A stretch of DNA of 64,000 bases from Sunxiuqinia sp965230765. GTDB lineage: Bacteria; Bacteroidota; Bacteroidia; Bacteroidales; Prolixibacteraceae. Of the stretch, positions 25,916 through 34,858 are shown in pieces. Position 1 is the first letter of the stretch, and the number at the start of each line of letters is the position of its first letter. The notes under the pieces are model-generated. The model did no database searches, had not been told where the DNA came from, and was given only the letters and a program-made list of their open reading frames with translations. The translations under genes and the position numbers were made by a program. The DNA lies in NCBI GenBank assembly GCA_965230765.1, contig CBDDLR010000001.1, positions 310,001-374,000 of the forward strand, read 5' to 3'.

Positions 25916-26491
25916 TTATTTCAACATTTCAGCAATTACCGGACGTGTTTTCTCTAAATACTCATAATCCAGTTTTAAACCAAGAGGGCCTAAATCTTTG
26001 CTGATTTGATCGTAAATAGTTTTCATGTGTTCGAATGGCACTGAGGCAGATTCAAGAGCAGTTGAACCATAATTATTTCTGATGCTTTTATCCGCACCTT
26101 TTTCAATTAATGCTTTCACAATTTCGGTTCGGCAGAAAAAAGAGGCTGTGTGAAGAGGAGATGAGCCATCGCTACTTGTAGCATTAATGTCTGCACCTCC
26201 TTCAATTAATGCAAGAGCAACCTCTGTTTTCCCAAACGTAGTTGCAATAGCTAATGGGCTTGATCCATACTCATCTTTTACATTCAAATCGGAACCGGCT
26301 TGAATGTGTTGACGAACGGCTTTTAAATCACCCATAAAAGCTGCAGAAATAATATCCATTTTGGGAGGCTTAACGGATGTTTGTTCAACTTTTGTTTGGC
26401 CTTCATTCTTAGAATTAGTATTTGAAGTACAAGCAGCAAACAAAGAAATAAGAATGACGAAATAAGGAATAATAATTTTAAACGTTTTCAT
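25916..26491 (-). CDS. Ankyrin-repeat lipoprotein
   Basis: A 191-aa protein from the ATG at 26491 (MKTFKIIIPYFVILISLFAAC). LFAAC is a good lipobox, so it is probably anchored in a membrane facing the periplasm. About three ankyrin repeats follow: ISAAFMGDLKAVRQHIQAGSDLNVKDEYGSSPL, AIATTFGKTEVALALIEGGADINATSSDGSSPL and HTASFFCRTEIVKALIEKGADKSIRNNYGSTAL. Such repeats bind proteins. It is read divergently from the AraC-TPR regulator. An upstream in-frame start would add 12 residues and spoil the lipoprotein signal. Confidence 0.85.
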   Translation of the reverse strand: MKTFKIIIPYFVILISLFAACTSNTNSKNEGQTKVEQTSVKPPKMDIISAAFMGDLKAVRQHIQAGSDLNVKDEYGSSPLAIATTFGKTEVALALIEGGADINATSSDGSSPLHTASFFCRTEIVKALIEKGADKSIRNNYGSTALESASVPFEHMKTIYDQISKDLGPLGLKLDYEYLEKTRPVIAEMLK

Positions 26492-26770
26492 AATAAATTG
26501 AATTTGAGTTTTACATTTTTTTGACATTGTAAAGGTCTGCCAAACGCTGATGCAAGCCTAAATACTTATGAAGCGAAAGATGTCAAGTTTGATAAGCCGA
26601 TAAAAACTATGGCGCATCCATATCAATTTTGATGCAACTGATGATGAATCCCAACGATTTTTCTACTTTTTCAGGAATTTGCTTGGTGTTCTATTTTGTC
26701 TTTTTGGTCGACAAAACTTTGTATCTTTATTCGGATTTCAGATACTCTCAAACAGACAAACAATAAAAAC

Positions 26771-28837
26771 ATGCAGGATTCTCGTCCAGTAGAAAGTGCC
26801 TTTTTAGAGCAAATCACAAAAAAAATTGAGGATAATATTTCGAACGAGCAATTTGGGGTATCTGAATTGGCTAATGAAATTGGAATGAGCCGATCGAACC
26901 TGTTACGAAAAATTAAAAAATTAACGAACCTGTCTGCCAGCCAGTTTATCCGGCAAGTGCGCTTGGAGAATGCCATGGAGATGATCCGGGAATCATCATA
27001 TACGATTTCTGAGGTTTCCTACAAAGTTGGATTCAGTAGCGCTTCTTATTTTATTAAGTGCTTTCGCGAACATTATGGATTTTCGCCTGGAGAAGTGAAT
27101 AAACAAAGTGAAAAACCATCGAAACAAGAAGAAGCTTTTGGGCGAAAAAGGAATCATACATTGCTGATTTCTTCACTTGTCGCATTACTAACAATCATCG
27201 TTTTATTGATCATTTTCAATCCATTTTCAAAGGAACAGGAACCGCTTGAAAAGTCGATTGCAGTGTTACCATTTAAGAATGAAAGCAACGACTCAACAAA
27301 CGTGTACCTGATAAATGGTTTAATGGAGTCTGTTCTGAATAATTTGCAGCAGATTGAAGACCTGCGGGTAATTAGCAGAACATCAGTAGAAAAATACCGG
27401 GACAATCCAAAAACCATCTCAGAGCTGACTAAAGAACTCAACGTCAATTATTTCGTTGAAGGCAGCGGGCAAAAAGTTGGCGACCAGATTCTACTGAATG
27501 TTCAACTTATTGAAGCTCCTACTGATAATCATTTATGGGCAGAACAGTATAATAGAAAGGTTGAAGATATTTTTCAGCTGCAGATGGATGTAGCCAAAAC
27601 AATAGCAACTGAAATTGAAGCGATAATTACACCGGAAGAAGAAGAACTAATCAGTAAGCCCCCAACAGACAACCTTGAAGCTTATGAGCAGTTTCTGAAA
27701 GGGCTGGAAGCCATGAACAAAGTAAGTTTAGAAGGTTTGGTTGAAGGAATACCATACATGGAAAAAGCCATTGAACTGGATGCAAGCTTTGCACGTCCTT
27801 ATGCTGCCCTGGCTTTAGCATATTATTATCTCGATTTGTTTCAGGCCGAAAAAAAATACACTGAACAAATCAACGATTATGCAGACAAGGCACTCCTGAA
27901 CGATTCAAAACTGGCACAAGCCCTTATTGCCAAGGGGTATTACTACATGACTACGGACAGGCACCGACAAGCATTACCTTATTTCGAAAAGGCGCTGGAA
28001 TACAATCCAAACTCGGGCATGGCCTTAAATACACTCTCTGATTATTACACCAATTACGAACCAAACACCGAAAAATACCTGGGTTATGCGTTGAAGGGAC
28101 TGAGCATTAACAAGGCTGTGAACGACTCCAGTTCAACCAGTTTTACTTACCTTCACCTGGCCAATGCTTTTGTACAAACCGGTTTTTTTGATGAAGCTGA
28201 ATTTTACATCAACAGATCATTAGATTATAATCCTGCCAATTTGTTTTCTGAGTATGTGAAAGCTTATATTCTTTATACAAAAAACGGAAATTTAAACCTG
28301 ACCAGGGAGCTTTTAATTGAAGCATGGAAGAAAGACACAACCCGGTTGGATATCATGCAAGAAGTTGCAAACATTAGCTATTACATGCGTGATTTTGAAT
28401 CAGCCTACGTTTATTACAAGAAATTCCTGAACATAAAAGAAGCCCTGAAACTCGATATTTTTCATCATATTAATGGGCAAATTGGAATGGTATTTCAGAA
28501 AATGGGATACCCTGAAGAGGCGCAAACCTACTTTAAGTATTTTAAATATTTTGCAGAATCAGACAATTCCATTTATCGAAACCTGCATCTTGCAACTGTC
28601 TACATTCAGGAAGGTAACATGGAAAAATCCATAGAGCACTTGAGACTGTTTGCCGAAGAGGACGATTATTTTTATTGGATTCTACCATTTGTTCCGATTG
28701 ATCCATTTTGGGATGACATTAAAGACCATCCGGAATTCAAAAAAGTAATGAAAAAGCTTGAAACCAAATTCTGGAAACGCCACAAACGAATAAAAAAATC
28801 GTTGGAAGAAGATGGGTTGCTGCCGGTTGTTAATTGA
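26771..28837 (+). CDS. AraC-type regulator fused to a membrane segment and TPR sensor
   Basis: A 688-aa protein from the ATG at 26771. Residues 5-105 form an AraC/XylS DNA-binding domain (FGVSELANEIGMSRSNLLRKIKKLTNLSASQFIRQVRLENAMEMI, then the second helix-turn-helix ISEVSYKVGFSSASYFIKCFREHYGFSPGE). A single TM segment follows near 130-150. The domain SIAVLPFKNESNDSTNVYLINGLMESVLNNLQ to HLWAEQYNRKVEDIFQLQ resembles the TolB/FlgO-like part of adenylate-cyclase-type proteins. At least seven TPR units reach the end. DNA binding in the cytoplasm and a TPR part outside suggest a one-component envelope sensor. Its last 8 bp overlap the convergent PorP gene. Confidence 0.85.
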   Translation: MQDSRPVESAFLEQITKKIEDNISNEQFGVSELANEIGMSRSNLLRKIKKLTNLSASQFIRQVRLENAMEMIRESSYTISEVSYKVGFSSASYFIKCFREHYGFSPGEVNKQSEKPSKQEEAFGRKRNHTLLISSLVALLTIIVLLIIFNPFSKEQEPLEKSIAVLPFKNESNDSTNVYLINGLMESVLNNLQQIEDLRVISRTSVEKYRDNPKTISELTKELNVNYFVEGSGQKVGDQILLNVQLIEAPTDNHLWAEQYNRKVEDIFQLQMDVAKTIATEIEAIITPEEEELISKPPTDNLEAYEQFLKGLEAMNKVSLEGLVEGIPYMEKAIELDASFARPYAALALAYYYLDLFQAEKKYTEQINDYADKALLNDSKLAQALIAKGYYYMTTDRHRQALPYFEKALEYNPNSGMALNTLSDYYTNYEPNTEKYLGYALKGLSINKAVNDSSSTSFTYLHLANAFVQTGFFDEAEFYINRSLDYNPANLFSEYVKAYILYTKNGNLNLTRELLIEAWKKDTTRLDIMQEVANISYYMRDFESAYVYYKKFLNIKEALKLDIFHHINGQIGMVFQKMGYPEEAQTYFKYFKYFAESDNSIYRNLHLATVYIQEGNMEKSIEHLRLFAEEDDYFYWILPFVPIDPFWDDIKDHPEFKKVMKKLETKFWKRHKRIKKSLEEDGLLPVVN

Positions 28838-29792
28838 TTCGGTATGCCAGCATAAATGAATATAACCTAATTCGTTCGTCCCCAAATTTTTCTGTAAAGT
28901 CGTATTGAAAACCAAGTCGATATTTTCGTTTTATGTCAATACCTGCCATTAACGAATGAACTTCATCTGTATTGTAATTTGTATATCCAACCCATACACT
29001 TTCAGCGTATTCAACAAACGCACCTATGTACCTATCAATATCTTCTTCTGTTATATTTATTAATGCATTCGGATCGATAACAAATTTGTCAAAATGAAAA
29101 TGATAGGCAGCTTGAACAGAAAGATAATTATCAGGTTCATAGATATCTAGTTTAATGTCATCTTCGAGTTCATCAAATCTTAAATAACTTAACCCAAAAT
29201 CAAATTTTTCAGAGATATAGAATGCACCTAAGTTAGTTTTTATGTATTTAGAATTTTTATTATTATCAATACTTCCGGTGTCATAATTGTAAAAATTACC
29301 TGGGTCTACATAACCATAGCCATAAGGATTATATTCGCCATAACCTCCGTAGCCTCCATAGCCATACCCTCCATAGCCATAGCCAGTTCCGACAAAAACC
29401 TCCTCATATTTATCTCGAACAATCCCTCCAGATACACCTAAATGCAAGATACCTGTTGAAGATATTTCAATTGGGTATGAATAATTTAATTGATATAACG
29501 AACGGGAATAATTTTCTACTTTCTCTCTATTTACAAAAACTCCAAACGTTCCTGCATAGTTCCCAAGTTTATAATCTGCACCAAGTTCAAATCCTGATAA
29601 AATGTTATCATGATTAGAGAAAGCATATATACCATAAAGCCAGTCTGAGTTTGTACCAATAATTGCGGGATTGTAATATGCCATATCCTGCCAATAAGCT
29701 TTCTCTTGTGCTTTACCATTAAAAAAAATACTTGTAAAAACGATTGCCAACACCAAGGTGGTCAATAGGCGGTTAAAAGAAGTTTTCATCAT
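28830..29792 (-). CDS. PorP/SprF-family outer-membrane protein
   Basis: About 320 aa from the start MMKTSFNRLLTTLVLAIVF, with a signal peptide ending near NGKAQ. The region WQDMAYYNPAIIGTNSDW is the family opening (NPAxxG) of PorP/SprF proteins, which accompany type IX secretion and gliding. Barrel strands then alternate to the end (FMLAYRIN). An insert near residues 120-145 is extremely rich in Gly and Tyr (GYGYGGYGYGGYGGYGEYNP), not a normal family feature and probably an extracellular loop. It lies downstream of three T9SS cargo-type genes on the same strand and may help display one of them. Confidence 0.8.
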   Translation of the reverse strand: MMKTSFNRLLTTLVLAIVFTSIFFNGKAQEKAYWQDMAYYNPAIIGTNSDWLYGIYAFSNHDNILSGFELGADYKLGNYAGTFGVFVNREKVENYSRSLYQLNYSYPIEISSTGILHLGVSGGIVRDKYEEVFVGTGYGYGGYGYGGYGGYGEYNPYGYGYVDPGNFYNYDTGSIDNNKNSKYIKTNLGAFYISEKFDFGLSYLRFDELEDDIKLDIYEPDNYLSVQAAYHFHFDKFVIDPNALINITEEDIDRYIGAFVEYAESVWVGYTNYNTDEVHSLMAGIDIKRKYRLGFQYDFTEKFGDERIRLYSFMLAYRIN

Positions 29793-29950
29793 TAGAGGTG
29801 AATTATTTTTTGTAAAAGTAATATATTTTGAAACAAAAAAGCAATAAAAAGATGGCACCTGTCAAATGCTGGCACCACCTTAACTCCACACTTAAATACA
29901 TGTATCAATTTAAAAAGGTGCGGAAAAATGAATTGAAATTGATTAACGTA

Positions 29951-31408
29951 CTATCGTTTAATTATTTTTCGCATAATGGCTTTTCTTTTTGCCCTAATTT
30001 TTAGAATGTAGATCCCATTTGGTTTATCGGACAAATCAAGGGAAAATACTTTATCCCCACTAGGATGATACCGATCGGCCAGTGCGCCAGTTTGATCAAA
30101 AACTTCAACTAAATCAACGTTGTTGTCCCTGGAGCTAATAAAAACCTTCCCGGATGTTGGATTGGGATATGCCCGGTATTCGCTCTCCTCAAACAAATTA
30201 ATGGCAGCAACAGTGCTACTCACATTTAGTTTGTCAATTCCGTACACAAAACCCTCTTGATTAATGACTACTATTTTTAAAGAAATATCCTGTTTCTTTT
30301 CTGCACTAAGCTTATCGGATAACTGCAAAAAACCATCGGGTAAAACAGACTTTTCTATCAAGAACCACCCTTCGTTTTGTTTGCCCCAAATTTCAACCGT
30401 ATCGTTCGGATTCTTGCACTGCCAATTCAGTTGCCAGTTATTTTGTTTGTTGATACCCTGGATCTTTATGGCTTCTTTATCTATTTTGTATTGATTAAAC
30501 AACCACTTGTGTACCATCGTATCCACAACTGTACTGTCCATGGTATTAGTATGGCTTTTCACGATATCACTACTTCTGAATGAATACTCGGAGAAAAGGT
30601 GTTTTTGCCGTTGAGCAATCAGGCTTTGTAAGTCAGCATCAGGTTTGTGTTGGGAATTATACTTTACGAAATGGACATCCGAATTATAATCCTGAAGATT
30701 ATTGAAAAAGCATAGTTGGGTGCTAATTGGAGTGTCCCGATCATTTTTTGAATGAAATCCCCATATAGCAATATGATCAAAAACACCATCATTAATTTCT
30801 GTAAGTTGATTGGGAATTAATTTTCCATTCAGACGACCCCCAATTGCGCTAATGGGCATCAATGCAGCGAACCTGTTCCTATTATGCAGATAGGCCTGAA
30901 GTACACCCTCTCCTCCCATAGAATGACCAGTAACGTATATACGATTGGTATCTATCGGATTAGAAGAAATAATCTTATTTAAAATACTGTCTGTGACCTC
31001 TTTAGTCTCGTCTTTATCCCAATGCTTACCAAAGACCGCTTGTGGTGCCACAACAAAACAAGGGTATTTCTCTTGCACAAGTGGTTTGGTCCAGCCAAGG
31101 ATAACACTTTGGAGCTGGTTCCTAAAAATATTGAAAGGTAATAATATACACTCCGCTCCGTGAAGGCCTAAAATTAGCGGGTACTTTTTAGCGGGATCTA
31201 TATTGCCTGGACTAAATAGTACATAGTTCAAAGATGTGCTGTCAACAGTGCAGGAATCAGTTGCAAAATTCCCACTGGCCCCTGCATCCTGAGCAAAAAA
31301 ATACATGGGAACAATCGACAATAAAGCTGTAAGGATGTTTATTTTTAGCACCTTAAAAATATTTCTATTTAGCAATTTGTATTTTTTGTGATAAACCCTG
31401 ATCATCAT
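29951..31408 (-). CDS. Secreted alpha/beta-hydrolase (esterase-like) with T9SS sorting domain
   Basis: A 485-aa protein with a signal-like leader (KVLKINILTALLSIVPMYFFAQ). A hydrolase domain covers about residues 45-280: YPLILGLHGAE (oxyanion loop), the nucleophile Ser in YVTGHSMGGEGVLQAY (GxSxG near 155), and His candidates in KYNSQHKPDAD. It resembles PHB-depolymerase and feruloyl-esterase-like predicted peptidases. The last 75 residues are a T9SS C-terminal sorting domain (YRAYPNPTSGKVFISS to GIYILKIRAKRKAI). The ATG at 31408 makes its first 44 bp overlap the preceding VCBS gene; a later non-ATG start near codons 12-13 is possible. Substrate unknown. Confidence 0.8.
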   Translation of the reverse strand: MMIRVYHKKYKLLNRNIFKVLKINILTALLSIVPMYFFAQDAGASGNFATDSCTVDSTSLNYVLFSPGNIDPAKKYPLILGLHGAECILLPFNIFRNQLQSVILGWTKPLVQEKYPCFVVAPQAVFGKHWDKDETKEVTDSILNKIISSNPIDTNRIYVTGHSMGGEGVLQAYLHNRNRFAALMPISAIGGRLNGKLIPNQLTEINDGVFDHIAIWGFHSKNDRDTPISTQLCFFNNLQDYNSDVHFVKYNSQHKPDADLQSLIAQRQKHLFSEYSFRSSDIVKSHTNTMDSTVVDTMVHKWLFNQYKIDKEAIKIQGINKQNNWQLNWQCKNPNDTVEIWGKQNEGWFLIEKSVLPDGFLQLSDKLSAEKKQDISLKIVVINQEGFVYGIDKLNVSSTVAAINLFEESEYRAYPNPTSGKVFISSRDNNVDLVEVFDQTGALADRYHPSGDKVFSLDLSDKPNGIYILKIRAKRKAIMRKIIKR

Positions 31409-33098
31409 TAGTGGTCACTTTTAGAACATAAATCCCCTCTTTAAGATTTTTAATACCTATCTGCTTTTTCTGACTTGATACGATCAACGTGCCTGACAAA
31501 TTATAGATTTCTGCCTGTTTGTAATTAGCACAGTCTATTGTTATTTGGCTTGATGCTGGGTTGGGATAAGCCCTGAAAAGCTTATCAACTTTTCCCAAGT
31601 TCTTTGCTGATGTAGTTCCTAAAACGGTAAAGCTTTGTTCTTCGGCAAATGCCCCTCCTGCAAAGCTATTGTCAATGGCTTGTACACTCCAGTAATATGT
31701 TCCCGGTTCAAGGTTTTTTAAAATGTGGGTGGTATCTAACTGAGCATTACCCATACCAACTATTTTTCGATAGCCATTGGCATCTGCCATAGGAGAGAGT
31801 ACCTCGTTTCCTCCTGCACTTGTTCCTACCCTTAAGTTGTAGCTAAGGGCTGCTGAAGGTGTTGCGTCATCGCTGGGTGCAGCCCATGAGAAGACAGTTT
31901 CATCATTGTTTGTTTCAACCTTTAAATTTGTAGGTGTTTCAGGTGCAATGTTTGCATTGGAGCTTTCGTTCCGATAAAGGCTTGTACCGCCATAAGCTCC
32001 TGTTAACAAAAGATCCAGGTCACCATCATTATCAAAATCGCAACATTTTACTGCTCCATTTTGAACATGGATAAAATCAAGGTCTGATAACAATGAGAAC
32101 GAATTATTACCATTGTTCTTGTACATAAGGGTACTTCCAGTTGAAGATCCAGAGTATGCAACATCCAAATCCCCATCGTTATCAAAATCACCCCAGGCAA
32201 TGGAACTATTCTGTGTATTCGTAAAAGGCATGTTGGTTAATTTTGTAAAAGAACCATTACCATCGTTTCTATACAATTTGGTTTTGTACCTTGTTTGAGA
32301 TGAGTAATATCCAGTTATCATTACATCCAAATCGCCGTCATTATCAGAATCAGCCCATGCTGATTCACCGTGCTGAAGGTCTAGCATCCCTGTTTCTATC
32401 TCCGAAAACGTTTTATCACTATTATTTTTATAGAAATTAGTTACGGATCCTCCTCCAGTAGTTAATACATCCAGAAACCCATCATTATTGTAATCGCCCC
32501 AGGCCGCTTCAGTATCAGCTGAGTTTTGATTAAAGTACTTTTCTTTAATTTCAAAAAAATCATTGTTCCTATTTTCATATATGTTCAGATATTTTTGACC
32601 AGTGGAAATATCCAAATCGCCATCGTTGTCGTAATCAATCAACTTAAGTGTATTGATAGAATTTCCAGAGATTGAATCGTTGGGATGTTTACTAAATGAT
32701 CCATTTTGTGTATTGGTGTAAAAAAAAGCTTTTTTACTATGATCAACACTTATTCCCGTTGCTACAAAATCTAACCACCCGTCATTATTAAAATCACCCC
32801 AACAAACTTTCCCTCGATATGAGCCTGGTAATTCAATAGATGCGTTATGAGTAAATGTTCCATCTCCGTTGTTTGTGTAAATTCTTAACATCTCATCATC
32901 ATCGGATTTCGATCCACAAACTAGAATATCCATATCTCCATCATTATCGTAGTCGCCCCAGCTGGCATCGCTATACTCCAGGTATGGAATTGGAAAGTCT
33001 GTAACTTCTGTAAATGTTTGGGCGTTTGTTTTCAATATAAATATTGAAAATGCTGAAACAAGAAATACGTTAAAATGTGTAAGGTTAAAACGAATCAT
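31365..33098 (-). CDS. Secreted FG-GAP/VCBS repeat protein with T9SS sorting domain
   Basis: A 577-aa protein with a signal peptide (FNVFLVSAFSIFILKTNAQ). Residues 35-380 hold seven propeller-type repeats, each with a calcium-binding DxDxDGxxD loop: DYDNDGDMDI, DFNNDGWLDF, DYDNDGDLDI, DYNNDGFLDV, DSDNDGDLDV, DFDNDGDLDV and DFDNDGDLDL. A fibronectin type III-like domain follows (NIAPETPTNLKVETNNDETVFSWAAP), then a T9SS sorting domain (FRAYPNPASSQITIDC to GIYVLKVTT). These proteins are exported to the cell surface and often act in adhesion or glycan handling. Specific ligand unknown. Confidence 0.85.
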   Translation of the reverse strand: MIRFNLTHFNVFLVSAFSIFILKTNAQTFTEVTDFPIPYLEYSDASWGDYDNDGDMDILVCGSKSDDDEMLRIYTNNGDGTFTHNASIELPGSYRGKVCWGDFNNDGWLDFVATGISVDHSKKAFFYTNTQNGSFSKHPNDSISGNSINTLKLIDYDNDGDLDISTGQKYLNIYENRNNDFFEIKEKYFNQNSADTEAAWGDYNNDGFLDVLTTGGGSVTNFYKNNSDKTFSEIETGMLDLQHGESAWADSDNDGDLDVMITGYYSSQTRYKTKLYRNDGNGSFTKLTNMPFTNTQNSSIAWGDFDNDGDLDVAYSGSSTGSTLMYKNNGNNSFSLLSDLDFIHVQNGAVKCCDFDNDGDLDLLLTGAYGGTSLYRNESSNANIAPETPTNLKVETNNDETVFSWAAPSDDATPSAALSYNLRVGTSAGGNEVLSPMADANGYRKIVGMGNAQLDTTHILKNLEPGTYYWSVQAIDNSFAGGAFAEEQSFTVLGTTSAKNLGKVDKLFRAYPNPASSQITIDCANYKQAEIYNLSGTLIVSSQKKQIGIKNLKEGIYVLKVTTNDDQGLSQKIQIAK

Positions 33099-33119
33099 AA
33101 AAGTATTTTAAGTTGTTTA

Positions 33120-34088
33120 TTATTTGATGACTAACTTTTGTGTAATGCTTGCTTTTTCCTGGATTAGCTTTGCCAGGTAAATTCCATTTTTCAAAGTTGA
33201 TATATCGATCGTTTTTGGTTTGTTAGAACGTAAGACTTCAACACCGCTTGAATTGAAAATCAATACTTCACCATCAAAACCGGGGATTATATACAATCTG
33301 CCTGCTGCCGGATTTGGGTATAAAAATACTGATTCTTTCTTTTCAAAAATGCTTGCTGAAGTAGTAATATCTTTTACACAACGCACACATTTCCCTTCAG
33401 ACTTATACGAAATGTCAGAGTACCCAATCGTTCTTGTATCCATTCGCATCCAAACGGAACTCACTTTTGTTTCACTGGTTTCCGTGCTACTAAACCAGCG
33501 CCCGTTGTAACCCAAATTGTCTATCCTTCCTGATACAGAATTTATCTGTCCTGATGGTAACGCAGAAAAGCCATACACATCGTTTCCGTTTCCGTTTTCG
33601 TTCCAACCACTTGTAGCTTTAATAGCAACTGCTTCCCTGCCAGAATAGCCATCACTTGAAATATATTCTTCCAGTTGTTCCCATTCTGCCCTTGAAGGCA
33701 CATGCCAACCATCTGGGCAAATACCCTGAACACCACTCGGTTTGGCATCACTGCTTAATGCGTCTACTCCTTCTTTTGCTCCCATAACAGCTTGCCAGGT
33801 ATAAAGTGCCCCGTATGTCTGTGCGTATTGAATACTGTCATAATCATACCAACAATAGGCAGCATCAGCCCCCAAGTTCGTATTTTGCAGTGCAGCCCAA
33901 GCTGCATTTGATTTAATTTCTTTAATGGGGGTTCCGTCAGGATATTTCGTTACCCGCAAGTTTTCAGCCATCCAGGTTTGGCTTCCAATGTCCACAGTTT
34001 TGTATTCATTTCCTTCCACATCGGTCACTGTCTGTGAATAAACCAACAGGTAGTTGAAGAAACATAGTACAAGTAATAGTCGTTTCAT
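33120..34088 (-). CDS. Secreted FISUMP-domain protein with T9SS sorting domain
   Basis: A 322-aa protein with a signal peptide (MKRLLLVLCFFNYLLVYSQ). The region TDVEGNEYKTVDIGSQTWMAENLRVTKYPDG near 20-50 and CPDGWHVPSRAEWEQLEEYI near 125 are hallmarks of the Fibrobacter succinogenes major paralogous (FISUMP) domain, which ends around GKCVRCVKD. A T9SS sorting domain follows (VFLYPNPAAGRLYIIPG to GIYLAKLIQEKASITQKLVIK). FISUMP proteins are surface-exposed; a link with carbohydrate binding has been suggested but no activity is known. It precedes the VCBS gene by 21 bp, so both are likely cotranscribed. Confidence 0.87.
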   Translation of the reverse strand: MKRLLLVLCFFNYLLVYSQTVTDVEGNEYKTVDIGSQTWMAENLRVTKYPDGTPIKEIKSNAAWAALQNTNLGADAAYCWYDYDSIQYAQTYGALYTWQAVMGAKEGVDALSSDAKPSGVQGICPDGWHVPSRAEWEQLEEYISSDGYSGREAVAIKATSGWNENGNGNDVYGFSALPSGQINSVSGRIDNLGYNGRWFSSTETSETKVSSVWMRMDTRTIGYSDISYKSEGKCVRCVKDITTSASIFEKKESVFLYPNPAAGRLYIIPGFDGEVLIFNSSGVEVLRSNKPKTIDISTLKNGIYLAKLIQEKASITQKLVIK

Positions 34089-34213
34089 TTTTGAACTTTT
34101 AGGGTTTTATTCAATTATCATATTGTGAGCTAAAACTAGCCATTCATGGATTCGATGGAAACACGGTAAACCATAAAAATCACATCAGGGAAAACCCTGA
34201 ATTATGGAACTGC

Positions 34214-34858
34214 CTAGTCGATAAAACCAAGCTCCATGGCTTTTTTAATCAATCCAACCATATTCCTTACATCAAATTTCACCAATAGGTTCTTACGATG
34301 GGTTTCAACAGTTTTAAGACTGATGAATAATTTTTTGGAAATTTCTTTTGTTGTATATTCTTGGGCAATGAGTTCAATAATGTCTTTTTCACGTGAAGTC
34401 AATTCAATTTCACCCACTGATGTTTGGGTTTGATTAACCATGTAATTTAAGATAATATCGTTGATTGAGCGGGTATAATATCGTTCGTTGTTAAGTATTG
34501 CGTTAATTGCATGCTCCAACTCCTCAATTCCATCCGATTTTAAAATCAAGCCATCCACCTTAAGGCTATACAGTTGCTTAATTATCCATATTTTTTTATG
34601 CTGGGTAATTACAATTATCCTGGTCTCAGGATGCTTGTTCTTCACCAAACGGCACAAATCCACTCCATCCATCCCATCCATAGAAATATCGGTGATTAAA
34701 AAGTCAAAACTTTGTTGGTTTAACATTTCAATTGCTTCCTCTGCCGATTTTACCTTTTCTGTTCCTGAACCTGAAAAAGAAAACAAAATAAGACTTTCAA
34801 TACCCTTCAAAATTAGGTCATGGTCATCCGCTATTAAAAACGTTAATTTTTCCATCAC
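34214..34858 (-). CDS. Response regulator, NarL/LuxR type
   Basis: A 214-aa two-component regulator. The receiver domain has the acidic pocket (FLIADDHDL), the phosphorylated Asp in LITDISMDGMDGVDL near residue 57 and the conserved Lys in LKSDGIEELE near 105. The C-terminal LuxR helix-turn-helix is ELTSREKDIIELIAQEYTTKEISKKLFISLKTVETHRKNLLVKF. It overlaps the histidine kinase gene by 4 bp, so they are a cognate pair. The three T9SS cargo genes and porP lie downstream on the same strand and are plausible targets; this is inference. Confidence 0.92.
   Translation of the reverse strand: MMEKLTFLIADDHDLILKGIESLILFSFSGSGTEKVKSAEEAIEMLNQQSFDFLITDISMDGMDGVDLCRLVKNKHPETRIIVITQHKKIWIIKQLYSLKVDGLILKSDGIEELEHAINAILNNERYYTRSINDIILNYMVNQTQTSVGEIELTSREKDIIELIAQEYTTKEISKKLFISLKTVETHRKNLLVKFDVRNMVGLIKKAMELGFID

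Noticed and set aside
31365..31408. Long overlap between the esterase-like and VCBS genes as a sign of fusion or frameshift
   Set aside because: Both proteins are complete with their own signal peptide and sorting domain; the overlap probably reflects an over-long start call.
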